A DNA stretch of 64,000 bases, taken from positions 933,669-997,668 of the forward strand of contig VXBA01000395.1 of assembly GCA_013399895.1 (NCBI GenBank), read 5' to 3'. The notes beneath the pieces were generated by a model. It had not been told where the DNA came from, did no database searches, and saw only the letters and a list, made by a program, of their open reading frames with translations. Each line of letters opens with the position of its first letter. Position 1 is the first letter of the stretch. Below are positions 40,901-52,767 of the stretch, in pieces. Origin of the DNA: Serilophus lunatus. Lineage: Eukaryota; Chordata; Aves; Passeriformes; Eurylaimidae. The translations under genes were made by a program, and so were the position numbers.

Positions 40901-43900
40901 AATTAATTTGTCTTAAGAGTGCCTTATCTTTTCTCTTAGAGGTGAAAATACTAACACAAAAATACCATGATAAAAAGATTTTATTGTAGGATAAATTATT
41001 AAAATTAAGATAAAATTAGTAAAATTAAGATGTATTCTGATGTGTGGAACTAAGAGAAAATCTTCAAAGCTCAAATGGAAACCTGCTGCATTTCAGTGCA
41101 TAAGAATGACATACATCAAACCAAGAGGATAGGTTAGATGATGAACTTAGTGGTATGGTTTAGATGGTTTAAATGGTTTAGATGGTATAGATGTTAGACC
41201 GATGTTGGGTAGGTTGTTAACCTAGGTAAAGGTTGGACTTGATGATCTCCATGGTCTTTTCCAACCTTATTAATTCTGCGTGTGTAATTCTGTGTGTGTA
41301 AGAGACCTGCCACTTCTTACTGCTAGAGGAAGGGCCTATGCTAAACAGGAGTACACAGTGACAAACATGGCAGCTCAAACCATGGTTCCACTAAAAATAA
41401 TGGCAAAGCATCCTGATTTCAACTGGCCAAGATTTCACTCTATGCCCAGTAGAATCTGTTCATGGGACTGAAATGCAAAGGATTTCTGACTCATCATGAG
41501 GAATTACCTGCTAGCACAGTTACAGACAAAATAATATTAAGATAGTAGTCTTGTCACCAAGAAGTGGTGAAAAGCAGTTCTTCCAAGTGATTTTGCAAAA
41601 GGCTCTAGTTCTTGTGCTCTTTAGTGTGCATAAAGGAAACCTGAAACATTTTTTTTCACATTCCCTCTCAGCACATCATCTTTTAACTGTTTGTTTTGAC
41701 TTCTATAGAAGACATACACTGTTAAAATTACTTTTCATCTGAGGGCTCTAAGCAGGGCTGGAGACTCAAAGGCACAAAAAACAGACTAAAAATCAATACT
41801 AAGGAGGGGAAATGACCTTTATACAGGCTAATTACAGTTAACTTGTTTCTGGAAAAAAAATCTGGTTTGGACAAAAAAATGACCTTGTTAAAACATCATT
41901 AACCTAGCCCTTCAGTGATGGCTGTGAAAACTTTCATCCCAGTTCTCTTTGATAGATTATGCTTAAATATCTAGGCACCACAAGCAACGAGTGTCCATTA
42001 GCCATGATATATTGATACTCTATTACTCTGAATGTGTGAGCAATGCCCAGTGCTAACAAAATTATTAGACATGATGTTGCTATAGTGGTAGTGGTACTTA
42101 GCTCTATATTTCTTCTACACAGCCAGAGCAAGCAGAGGAATGTTTTCCTGCATCTCTGCTGTCTTGATGAGAACGCTGTAGGATTTTCCCTCCCTGCAGA
42201 AGGCAACTCTCTCCCCTCTCTCCAGCGAGGACTTAAGGAAAGCAAGCAATACTGACAAAAGTTTTAAAGATCTGTGAATCATAGCAAGGGCAAAAGTCTG
42301 CACAGACTGCATTTCAAGAACAGAGTGCTGCAGCTTTTCTGAGAAAATGAAGCCTCTGAGTCTCAAAAAGCCCCAGAGGTGCTTTGCCCAAGCAGTACAA
42401 TGGTACCACCACTTCAGGTGGTGCTGCAAAAATCCTTGAATATCAAGACAGTGAGTCAAATGGTTTGACTCCTCTCAGATACCTCTGACGAATGTACCAA
42501 AGCTGTCCTTAATTTTTCCAATTAACACCTCCTTCTCTTACAAGGGGACGCTGTATTCTAGATCACATAAAAAAAAGATTCCTTTTATCTCGAATGCTTT
42601 AGTAGCAATAGTGATAAACTAAAACCAGAAACAATCAGGAATGCATTCTATCTGAATGGCAACATGCATATTCAACTAGAGTAGTGGCAGCACAAGAAGC
42701 TGTATAGGAAAACAAGTGACAGATATGGAAGCAATTGGGAGAACTGTTAGGTTAAATCAGAATATGCTCCCTCAGTTTTGGGGTTAAAGGTCCCTAGAAA
42801 GTGCAGATTTCAAAACATGCCATATGTAAACTAAATTTCTACTGAAAGATGACTAAACACACTCCAGAATAAGTGCTAAAATGTTTAAATTCCTGTGTCT
42901 CATCAGTAATTGCATAATCTCTTAACCACAAATTGTTATTACAAATATATATTCAATGTCCTGCTTTTAATGTCTGGGCCTTTAAACTGCACAGTCTGCT
43001 ACTGTGAAATAGAAGCATTTGTTAAGATGGGATAAATATATTTGATAAATTACAGGGATTAACACAATTTTAAATTAGTAAAAGAATTTAGCTTTTTTAA
43101 TATTTATTTTCTTGATGCTGCTCAATTTTTGACAGTGGAAGACGCGACAGTTATATAAATATACTTCAAACAGAGGATCATCTCAGAGTGGGAAAAGCAT
43201 CTTTTTGTTCTTTTTTGGTATTTAAGAACTACATTTCCAGACATTGCCAGACCCTCTTGCTTCTGGGATACCACCACCTAGTGGCTGCCACACGTATCTG
43301 AGACCGCTGCTTGGCAAAACCCACCTACGCTGCACATTCCAGAGATAGTTGCAAGCAGATGTGAGAATGTGCCGTCACTCATCTTCAAACAAAACACCAG
43401 ACATACTGGCAGAAGGCCCATTTCAAGTCAGAGTTACTTGGGAAGATGCAATATGTTTTCTATGTAAATTATTAACTTTCGCATCAGTCAGTAATGGAGA
43501 AAATTGTACCAAGACTAAGAATCTTAACCTGTATTTTTCCTGGTTTGCTCTAGGAATGAAGTACATGTTGAGTGGAGGAAAGAGGACTAAGAGACAAGGA
43601 CAGAGTACAATGGATCATATATACAGTCACTACTCTTTTGTTTACAAAAGCCTCTTTGTAGAAAGTTAAGAGAATAGCATTATCTTTATTCACTGAGCAG
43701 AGATGAACCAGCATTGCCAGCAATACCTTCTGTTCTCAGCCAAAACTTTAATTTATCATGCAAGCTGCCAAAACTAAACCTGGCAATAATCTGATTTTAG
43801 AACACAGAGGCCCCAGCACAGGATGTGAGTGCCCACTATATCAGACAGCTGGGAAAAAAAAAGCAAACTCACAAAGGCTTTTAAAAAATAAAAATTATAT

Positions 43901-45779
43901 AAGGGCTTTAAACTAGTCTTTTAACACCATGCATGGGAACACAAGCAAAATAATTTTTTAAGAGGATGTCCTGTAACAACTTGACAAATACAGACAACAC
44001 TCAATTTGCTGTGTGTTCTTCACAGAAAGGTAAATGGTCTATAACAGGTGGCAAAAAGCATAAAATTCATGTCAATAGGAAACATGTAAGGAATGTAAGA
44101 GACCTAAAAAAGTTGGGGAAATACACCAACAAGGTAACTATACATTACTGCAATGGGAAGTACCTTCTTACTGAACCTTTTATACCTCTTGGACAAAATA
44201 TTCAAGTTGAGTCGTGCTGCTACTGAAAAGACCTTTAAAAGGCCAGAGGAAGATGCTTGCATGAAGGCATCAGCATTCTGATTTAAAAATAGCTGTACAA
44301 TTAAAAGTATAATATTCACAATAATTGGGATTGATAGCTGGTACAAAGCACCTAATGTATTTTGTTCTGACAGTAGCTCCAAGGTATATAATGGTGAGTA
44401 AAGAGGGGTGTAGAGGCACATTTGACTGGATGTGAGCTCTCTTTTTTTGCTTTGCTTGATCAGAATCTCTTTTATCAGTTTAACACAGACCCTGCCAGAA
44501 GCAGACAAAAAGATTCTTTATTCTCCATCTGAGTACAAACCAATCCTTCTCCATCTTCAACTATATCCCCCCCTCCATCTAAACTTGTCATAACTGAAAG
44601 GACAAGCAGATTCCTCATTGGATTCTCATCTCTCAGGGACGTCTAACAATATAGTTTGAAGGGGGGTGGTCCAGAGCTTTCCAATTACAGGAAAAGAATG
44701 GAGACACTGTAATAGGATATCCTCTGTAGTACACAAACAGATATTTTGCTATCAATTTGACATATGCAAAGAAAGCTCCAACATAAATTTTTCTCCAGAT
44801 GTTCTTTTTCTACATAGAAACCTCCAGAGAGGTTAAATGCATCACTAAAGTCTAGAACTGGGTTACAGACAGTCCAGAAATCCAAGGCAGAGAGGTGCTG
44901 CACAGGCACGGAATTGCATCTACAGCCCATGTACAATAAGCCTACAGAGCACTATCTAATTCTACTGTACCACATATTTCCACCTGGAAATACAACCTTA
45001 TTTGTATATGTCAGATCACAATAACTTCAGAGTCTAATACAATCCATTGTATTTAGATTATTCCTTAGTGTTACATCCTTTTGTTATCCATTATGAAAAA
45101 GATACTTTAAGAGTGTAGAAAGCATTGAGAAAAGTGTTCATTTGTTGGCTTGTTTGCATGGATACTGCAGAACTATAATTTGTATATGTTACTGGCATTC
45201 TGGCATCTATCCATGGAGTAACCAAATTTCATCTTCCTGTTTTATTTAGCAATAGATCTGGCACTTTCATGTGAGTCAAAGTCAACAAGCTATAAATCAA
45301 CAGAACTAGTTTGAGCATATTAGTATGTGGCTTTTATAATTTCTGAGAAACTATGTATTGCATCAATCTTCTAAACAGATGGATATTACCTTCAAAACAC
45401 CTTGATCTACATCACACGATTTATGAACTACAAGACACTGTACACAAGAATCTATCAACTGATAGATGTTAGTAAAGGACTAAGAACCAGAAACTCCCAT
45501 ATTTTCATCGTGATCTGAGAATGAGCTCTTGCTCATTCTACATGTCAGATAAATCTCCCTTTCTCTGGAGTCAGGAAAGAATCTTTCTGCATGGTGTTTT
45601 AGAAAAATTCATGTCCACATACTAAAAAAACTCTATATATCATAATATCATATACCATAACTCTGAAGGGCAGAGCTGAAAAAGAGTAATTTTAAAAAAT
45701 TGTCCAGAAACAATTAGGAGTTTTAGAGGAGTAGGTAGCTGAAGAGGTCAGAATGTCAGCAAAGCTCGGCAGAAAATAC
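31970..45779 (-). other. MYO3B: MYO3B intron, exons 13-14 (13.8 kb)
   Basis: Longest complete intron in the window. It contains the + strand CR1 at 41130-41300 and local GC-richer patches (37300-37560, 42100-42460, 43240-43340) with open frames that match nothing I know. No exon is needed here: exon 13 phase 1 joins exon 14 directly and the protein is continuous with the family. Confidence 0.88.
41130..41300 (+). mobile_element. CR1 LINE 3' fragment, + strand
   Basis: The CR1 3' signature is on the + strand, antisense to MYO3B: GGTTGGACTTGATGATCTCC, ATGGTCTTTTCCAACCTTAT, then a tail of two 14-bp copies (ATTCTGCGTGTGTA and ATTCTGTGTGTGTA). The 5' part carries a short tandem array of TGGTTTAGA/TGGTTTAAA units at 41155-41190. 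It lies in the intron between exons 13 and 14. Confidence 0.85.
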
Positions 45780-45909
45780 CTGTTTTTGTTAATGGGCTGG
45801 AAAACAGCTGCTGAAGAAGTTTGTTCTCTGAAGTTCGCAACACCACCACTATGTCAGCAGGAAGAGTGTCTCTGTTCTTCTCAAGGAATGCACAGGCATC
45901 ATATAATAC
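45780..45909 (-). CDS. MYO3B: MYO3B exon 13: lower 50K, KNRDTLP segment
   Basis: 130 nt: 43 codons (residues 517-559) plus one base of Gly560. It starts VLYDACAFLEKNRDTLPAD and ends LFSSPLTKT. K-N-x-D-T-L is the conserved helix before loop 2. DACAF differs from the DASGV I recall for mammalian MYO3B. Acceptor ACGCTAG, donor ACAG|GTATTT. The + strand shows an 87-codon antisense frame here, which is a shadow. Confidence 0.95.
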
Positions 45910-47424
45910 CTAGCGTAAGAAAAAGAGGTTTGCCAGAAAGGGTTAGCCAAAAACTACTACAGATCACATGTACTTTGTGTTCTTTATGTTCTTTAAAACG
46001 TGAACGGTCAGGATGACCAAGTAAATCAGTTATCTTCGATCTGACAAGCCAATGAATTATCTGCAAAGAACTAAAAATGTATTGCAGCAGTGTCTTCAGA
46101 ACGTAAACTGCCTATATACAGTAATTCTATTCATAGCATGTCACTACACATCAAATTGAGTTAAATGGCTTAAATCCTGCTGCACTATGCTCTGTCATGT
46201 CAAACTATTTTATGCACAATGCAATATAACAGAGATACTTTATTAAAGCTAAAGTTGATCGTTTATGTGCGAGGTAAGAAATAGTTCTCAGGTTGTTATT
46301 ATATATTTGTTGTCTACATCAAATCTAATCTGTAAGTAGATGTACTGGACAAACAGGAGTAAGTTGGACATCTAGGTACATTAAAACAGGATTTTATTCA
46401 TATTAAGAAAACAAAACATTACTCTATTTCAATTATTTTTACTGTTTTGTTTAGAAATTAATGCCTGTCTATTTTTATTCATGTAAAAACCAGTTATTTT
46501 TGCCTTTTTTAAATTGCAATAATTTCCTAGATCTGTTTTTTTTTATCACTGGCAATATTCCTCTCTAGCCCAATTTCCCTGGCATCTACTAGTTTACAGA
46601 GAAACTGAATGTTCTCCTGCAATAGTGAACTCACCAGTAGTGTTTTTCTAACTTGACCATTTGGGTACCAAGAATTAACTAAAATTCTGCAAAATTTTAG
46701 TTACTCTTACCAAGACAGAAAGCTGGACAGAATTTACTAGAATATATCTTAAAATTTTGCAGTCTTAAGATGACACAGAGATGAAACTTGGTTGACAACT
46801 ACATAAAACATGGTTATTTCGATTTTGTTTATAAACAAAAAATTTGGACCTGAAATCACAAGCAAAGCTCATATTATGGTAAAAAATGGACCATTATTCC
46901 CCATATAATATAATATGTGAACCTGAAATTCCGAGAACAAAAGAAGTTAGATGTTACATAGTACAAGAAAACATTTGTACTAGCAAGTCCCAGTCTTTCC
47001 AGTGCTCAACAGGATTTTAAGTTCTATTACAGATACTGGCTTACACTGCTTTTTAATCCATGTACTTATATATACACTCTCACACAGAACTACTGTGGCA
47101 TTCACACAGTGTTAGCGAGCACGTAGCCTGTTCTAGCTCCAGAGAGTTGCTCTTTTGAAATGACTGTAATAATGGTGTTTCTGGTGCCAGATTTCTTGCG
47201 GAAAAGAGATGGTTACAGTCTACACAATTGGTGTAAGAGCCCTAAGGGTAGGTTCTAAAATGGACCACTACATAAAAGATTTTATTGTAGATTCTGTGTT
47301 TGCATAAACTTTATAATTTCTTCTATTAAAATGAGGAAGAAACCATAAAGCAGAAACTGTGGATAAAAACAAATAATGACCATACCACTGTTATTGCAAC
47401 TAAATAAAAATCACATGACTTTAC
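45910..47424 (-). other. MYO3B: MYO3B intron, exons 12-13
   Basis: 1.5 kb, AT-rich, nothing recognised. Confidence 0.9.
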
Positions 47425-47513
47425 CTTTCCAGCATAGTGCTGAATACCAAATGACAGTTCTATTCCTTTTGGTCTCCAAAAGTATTTGCACCGTAAGTTA
47501 TCTTCAAATTTAT
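47425..47513 (-). CDS. MYO3B: MYO3B exon 12: lower 50K, HYAGK segment
   Basis: 89 nt: two bases closing Asp487 plus 29 codons (residues 488-516). It starts KFEDNLRCKYFWRPKGIEL and ends FGIQHYAGK. H-Y-A-G-K-V is a universal myosin strand, split here between this exon and the next. Acceptor TCTCTAG, donor AAG|GTAAAG. Confidence 0.95.
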
Positions 47514-49523
47514 CTAGAGATTCAGAAGAGACACTGATTTAAGTGATCAAGTGATTAACTATGATCTTCATCCTGGTTTGCTAAGTTTCTTCTCAAGAAT
47601 TCAGAACTGCTGTACATATACATATTATCAGATTCCTCAGAAATACCTGTGTGCCAGCTTCTCTACGCTTTTTCCAAGCTGCCATTTCTGAATGGAATGG
47701 TTCATTCTAAACCAGCCCAGTAAGACTGTCCTTTCAAACAGCACTGCTTGTGGATGGCTTTGTGCATGGGAAAACTACTAAATAAAAAGGGTTAATGAGA
47801 TGTGATGATTTCTTTTATTTTGCTATGAATTTGCTTACATATTTATAGGGTTTCAGGTGAGTTTATTTCCATTATGTACACTCAAAACTGTGCACATATC
47901 ACGCTTACTTCAACATATTTTCCCTATCTTACTTTCTGCATTCATTTAGCTTTATGCATCGTGTTTTAAGTAAATGTTAATGTCTTCAGTCTGGAACAGT
48001 GTCTCATTTACCTTTGGACTTCCATAGAGAAAAAAGTCTTCTATACAAAACCTCTTCTAAAGAGACTTTGTTTCCTGTGACGACCTTTAAAGAACTGACA
48101 GAAAAAGAAACATAATTTTCTAGGAAAAATGCCTTTTATGCCTTGTGACATTTTGTATGTTCTTTAATATTTTCTGATGAAATTAGTGTTGTCTGTCCAA
48201 CACCAAAGGCCCAGGCAGTGATTCCTGAGATAAGAAAAACCCTTGGAAGGGAGCAGGATCCATAGGAACTAGTGCTTATACTCTAAAACTTGTTATTATA
48301 CTAATTTATCTGAACAAGCAACTAGTCACTTGAGGCCAGAATCAATTTCTAAAATTCTCTGTTGTGTTGTGTACATGACAGAATATTTTTTCTAATGTTA
48401 GAATACATTAATGTTTTCTGTTAGGTTTTCATTTCTATCAACACTTAAGTTTGTATTTAAAACAAAAGTAATTTAATTTGGCATTTTAGGGGACTGGGAC
48501 AGAATGGTGGAACTAATAACTGTCTGGCATATCTGGACTGGGCAAAATATTCCCCTTTGCTGTCTTCTTGAGGGATTCTGTTGTAGTGTGTACAGATCAG
48601 CAGTAAGGCTGATCAACACTGGACCAAGGAAGGTTCCTCTGAACTTAGAAGTCCAATATTTAGTATTAATTGATTTCTATGATCAACTTTAATGAAGTAG
48701 ACAACATTATCACACAAGGGAGGAGTGGAATGAAACCTCAGTACTTGTTCTCTCTGTGACCTGAATTTCAGTTTCAACTCAGCCAAGCAAAACTGAAAAA
48801 TCTAGTACACGTATCGTGCAATTTAACAGGCAGTTGTTATTTTTCTGTGACTAACAGACTGAGCCTCTGCTGCACATTCCATTGAAGGAAATATCACACA
48901 GAAAAATGCAGCTCTAGTAAATAAAAGCAAGACAAGAGTTTTAAACAAGGTACACACTGCACATTTTAAGACTGGCACTAAGATTTGTTAAAAAATACAT
49001 AAAATATACATGAAGGAAGGGAAATATTCAGCCAGATGGCACACCAGAAATAACACACAATTCCTATTTATGAGATAATCTGGAGTGAAGCAAAATTTTC
49101 TAATTGGATAAACATGGTTCTAGGAGCCTGAGAGATCTAAGTTTTACTTTCAATGCTAATGCTGCTCACAGGGTGGTCCTAGATATAAGATTCTACTCTG
49201 TTTCAGCTACTCCTTCAGTTAATGTGAATAAATATTGCTAGATGTACCTCACATACAGGTACAGGACACAGATTATTTCCTTAAAACTAGTAGGACAATA
49301 AGCCCTTGACACCTGATATTTAAGACAACTTTTCCAATATGAAAAGGATAGAAAACATGTAAGCAGAGAAAAATTATGAAGCACAATGAAAAACACACTT
49401 AGAATGTCAAATGAAATGGCACAGTCTCAGCAGGACAACTAGGCTAGTAAAATTTGAATAAAGATGACATTATGCCTTCTTAAAATACATTCGTTATTTT
49501 CCACAGTTTTTGTTTGTACATAC
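47514..49523 (-). other. MYO3B: MYO3B intron, exons 11-12
   Basis: 2.0 kb, AT-rich, nothing recognised. Confidence 0.9.
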
Positions 49524-49677
49524 CAACTAAAGTTAGGTCTGTTGCTTGAGGAAATCGACTTTCTTCATCTAGCAGAGACAGGAGACCCATGGGTTTCTGA
49601 AGGAACATATCCAGAAGTGGACGGTTGTCCTCATACTCCACTGTAGTAGCATCAATTCCCTCACTCTGATATTCCAT
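49524..49677 (-). CDS. MYO3B: MYO3B exon 11: relay / lower 50K
   Basis: 154 nt: 51 codons (residues 436-486) plus one base of Asp487. It starts MEYQSEGIDATTVEYEDNR and contains PLLDMFLQKPMGLLSLLDEE, the lower-50K segment after the relay helix; LLDEESRFPQATD is the conserved myosin L-D-E-E element. Its initial Met is internal and not a start codon. Acceptor TTTTGTAG, donor GTTG|GTATGT. Confidence 0.97.
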
Positions 49678-49907
49678 CTACAAAAGTCACCAGCACAGTT
49701 TTAAAAATGAATCGGTAAAATCAACATCATTATTAGGACATCTATGATGCACAGCAACACTCTGTAAGCCTCAGTAACATTATTTACAAAGATGTCGTTA
49801 CCTTGCACTTTAATCACATACCCATTTCATAGTTTATAAAGTACTCCTGAATATGATCTATGGTTTAGGACAGCTGATTCAGCTAGACCTGTCAGAGTTG
49901 AATTTAC

Positions 49908-50055
49908 CTGCTCCAGTGCAAAGATATGTTGATTGAAATAAAACTGGATCTGTTCATTAGCAATATTTATGCACAGTTGCTCAAAAGAATTTCTTGCAAA
50001 GTTCTCAAATCCAAATATGTCTAGTATCCCGACATTCATCCCACTTTCAGTATTG
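49908..50055 (-). CDS. MYO3B: MYO3B exon 10: switch II and relay helix
   Basis: 148 nt: one base closing Cys386 plus 49 codons (residues 387-435). It contains GMNVGILDIFGFENF with switch II DIFGFE at residues 398-403, then SFEQLCINIANEQIQFYF of the relay helix, ending HIFALEQ. All switch II residues are canonical. Acceptor CACATGCAG, donor CAG|GTAAAT. Confidence 0.97.
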
Positions 50056-51131
50056 CTGCATGTGAAAATACAAACAAAATTCATCATAGGCAACATCAAG
50101 TTAAAATAAACATGGTAACTAGGGTTGCATAATTGATTTACTCTGCTGCAAGAATAGAGGAGGAAAAGCGTGTTTGAACCAAAGACAATTTGTGCATTTG
50201 TTCAGCATTATTAAGACTTTTGTTTTGGCTTCTTCCAAATTCCCATGAAGAAAGCAGGAGAATCATAGGTACAAAGTAACACACACTTAGCAGCTGTATT
50301 AAACCAAGTGGCTTCAATAGGGAGATCTCAAATAAAATCTACTGTCTGATCCTCCAGACAGACAAAAGTTGCCAAGTTTTAATTGTATACTCATTCAGAA
50401 GGGTAATTACCAAGTCTGTTGCTGCCATAATCTGAACTGTCAAGGGCCCATGTGCAAACTCAAGTATACTCATATCACAGTCACCACCAGAACTGCAAGT
50501 ATGGATGAGAATACGTCTATATGACACAGTGAATTGCCAAGCAGAGATCTCAGATCAGAGGCATTTTTCACATGACCTGAGGAGTTTTCTTGTTTCTAAA
50601 ATCTCTACAGCTGCTTCAGAAGATCGAACCAGCCAGATCAGTACCTGGCAATGAAACCATAAGGAGGCACAACATAACTTTTCTGTAATTATGAAAAATA
50701 AAAAAAATCATCATTTACATCTCAAGCAGCAGCACAATAATAAACTGAAATCTGTATTTGTTACTTACAAAAGCAGGAGGACTGTAAGGACTATGAATAC
50801 ATACTAAAGTTTTTCAGTGTACTTCATTTACCAGCTTTTTGTATCATTTTCCAATTCAATACATAGGAAGCATCTTTTTATAGGCCTGTACAGTACTTCA
50901 ACCACTCAATTTCTGTTGAAATTTTCAGCACCTAAAGTCTACTCAGAGTCTTTGAAAACAATGCGGTTAATCTCCTGGAAATAAAATTCAGTACCACAGC
51001 ATGAAAGCCATTTTGAATCCTTAGCCAAAATAAATACAGCGCCCTTTGTGCAAAATCAAAAATATACCAATGGATGAACCCATCAGACATATGCACAGTA
51101 AGTACACATGATTCAGTGATGTGTAACTTGC
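50056..51131 (-). other. MYO3B: MYO3B intron, exons 9-10 (GC-AG)
   Basis: 1076 bp, starting GCAAGT and ending CATGCAG on the sense strand. No repeats recognised. Confidence 0.87.
51130..51131 (-). other. MYO3B: GC splice donor of the exon 9 to exon 10 intron
   Basis: The only non-GT donor among the 20 exons. The site reads TG|GCAAGT; apart from the C at position +2, the intron side (GCAAGT) fits the U1 consensus well. The acceptor of this intron is a normal CATGCAG. The phase of exon 10 (one leading base) demands this position. Confidence 0.85.
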
Positions 51132-51342
51132 CATATATTTTTATCTGGCTGAAGCAGCGTATTAATACGATTTACAATCCAGCTGAAGAGCCGGCCATAA
51201 AGTGCTTTAGACATGGCATCTCGCACGTCAGCTGCTTTGTCCACGGTGTTTGTTCGGATAATAGTCTCTCCCCGTGTTACAACACAATGGGAGGTTAGGG
51301 CCTCTTGAAGTTCTTCTGACCCAATACTTAGTAGTGCAGCAG
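51132..51342 (-). CDS. MYO3B: MYO3B exon 9: cardiomyopathy-type loop with TEDS site
   Basis: 211 nt, the longest exon found: two bases closing Ala316, 69 codons (residues 317-385) and two bases of Cys386. It contains SHCVVTRGETIIRTNT and DVRDAMSKALYGRLFSWIV. Counting 16 residues back from the DAMSK (DALAK-equivalent) Asp gives Glu341, an acidic TEDS residue. The 3' splice site is normal (TTTTAG). The 5' site is TG|GCAAGT, a GC donor. The next GT would end the exon in the wrong phase, while the GC site gives the Cys expected before the NTESG stretch. Confidence 0.9.
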
Positions 51343-51486
51343 CTAAAAGACAGTGGAAAAAAGATACACAACTGTGATTATGAAGTGGAAATCACCAGCA
51401 TTGACCGACTGTTACCACAAGTTAGAAATTCTCAGAAATACAGCCAAATTGCATTTGCAGAACTGACAATGTTAAAATGTATTTAC

Positions 51487-51613
51487 CATTATCTAAGGCT
51501 TCTGGGTTGGGAACCTCACTTTTATCTGTTTGGTGTTGTGAAGAAATGGCAGCAAACTCAATATTTCCAGTATTTAAGATTCCAGTCAGAATTCTGTACA
51601 CTGAGTACACTTC
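51487..51613 (-). CDS. MYO3B: MYO3B exon 8: motor upper 50K, GNIEF element
   Basis: 127 nt: 42 codons (residues 274-315) plus one base of Ala316. It starts EVYSVYRILTGILNTGNIEF and ends SEVPNPEALDN. I-L-x-x-G-N-I-x-F is a universal myosin motif. Acceptor TTTTGCAG, donor AATG|GTAAAT. It is separated from the next exon by only 144 bp. Confidence 0.96.
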
Positions 51614-51965
51614 CTGCAAAAGATGACAAGAAGCACTTTTAAGGAATCTAATTAGATATATAGATCATATTTAGGTTATGAAAGAAAAATGTGGGCACTG
51701 AAATGGCTTTTAAAGCTCATAGGCTTCTCTGAGACCAAATTCTACAAGTTTAACTAAGCTCCTATTTGCACAGAAAACAGTGCAATACAGAGTATCAAAT
51801 GAGACCTCAGGCTGGTCTTGCCTTCTGAATGTATGGTTATTCTTTTACAGTTCACTTATGTCATTAAAGAGATTCTGTGGTGCAGGAGTGCACCACTAAA
51901 GGGCAGAACTAGAGGTGGTTTTTTACAAAGAAGATCAATAATGGTTTAGCGACTGGATCTCTTAC
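51614..51965 (-). other. MYO3B: MYO3B intron, exons 7-8
   Basis: 352 bp, with the 8-bp-stem inverted repeat at 51877-51896. Confidence 0.92.
51877..51896. repeat. 8-bp inverted repeat with 4-base loop
   Basis: GTGGTGCA-GGAG-TGCACCAC is a perfect 8-bp stem. On the minus strand it lies about 70 nt downstream of the exon 7 donor, inside the 352-bp intron between exons 7 and 8. Confidence 0.9.
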
Positions 51966-52080
51966 CTCATCAGTAAATCCTATAATTCTAAAACAATGCT
52001 GAATCGCTTCAAATTGCTTCCCATAGGAATCTTTTGTAACAATATCATGCATTACTCTTCCAGTTTCATTATCAATATAT
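51966..52080 (-). CDS. MYO3B: MYO3B exon 7: motor upper 50K
   Basis: 115 nt: one base closing Arg235 plus 38 codons (residues 236-273). It contains GRVMHDIVTKDSYGKQFEAI and ends CFRIIGFTDE. The QFEAIQHCFRIIGFTD segment matches the class III helix before the exon carrying VYSVYRIL. Acceptor TGTTTAG, donor GAG|GTAAGA. Confidence 0.95.
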
Positions 52081-52668
52081 CTAAACAGAGTGGGAGAAAG
52101 AGAGCATCATACCAGTAGATAGGTCATTATGACTTTGAATTACTTTAATGCAAGTACCTCTGTAAGTGGAAAGAACATTTATCTCAATGTCTTCCAATTA
52201 TATAGTTTGATGCCAATTCATAAGAAGTTTTTGTTTCTATTGCATTAACTTGTTCTTACTCTTTGTTAATGTCTAGTAGCATTACCAACATTTCACACAC
52301 ATGCCCTCAACCAATTCAGATCAGAAGCACCCAAAGAACAAACAAGAATGAAAAAACACAACTCAAAAGCATGTTCTGGGTTCTTTCTGAACTTGAAGCA
52401 CTGCGGTAAGAAATCATAAGGTGGATTGTCCTCATTTGAAAGTATGTCAGCTTGATTCTTCCTTCTCCTTTTTTAATAGTTCAATTTCTCAAACAAATAC
52501 AAATAAAATAATGCCTTAGCGTCCATCTTCTTCTTTCCTTGGGAGGATTAACAAAGATCCTTAAGGGATGGAGAAGGATTAAGAGAGATTTTAAGGCATC
52601 ATACTGAAAGCAAGTGCTGATCGATAGCTAATTACAATGAGCGGTTAAAACAAGAGAGTGATAGTTAC
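52081..52668 (-). other. MYO3B: MYO3B intron, exons 6-7
   Basis: 588 bp, nothing recognised. Confidence 0.92.
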
Positions 52669-52767
52669 CTAGGAGGTTTTTTATCAGGAAGTCTATACTC
52701 AGAAAGTTTCTTCTGATGATAGAGGCCAGCATAAATATAATAAAATATATGGAAGTTTTTCTCTCCC
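52669..52767 (-). CDS. MYO3B: MYO3B exon 6: motor upper 50K
   Basis: 99 nt: one base closing Val202, 32 codons (residues 203-234) and two bases of Arg235. It starts GEKNFHIFYYIYAGLYH, the motif following switch I in all myosins (E-x-N-F-H-I-F-Y). The acceptor follows an 11-T pyrimidine tract (T11CAG); the donor is AG|GTAACT. Confidence 0.95.

Noticed and set aside
42115..42459. Overlapping 103- and 114-codon minus frames
   Set aside because: No domain recognised in either; overlapping frames in a GC-richer patch are expected by chance.
44104..44508. 134-codon minus-strand open frame
   Set aside because: Hydrophobic low-complexity translation, no domain recognised; likely chance.
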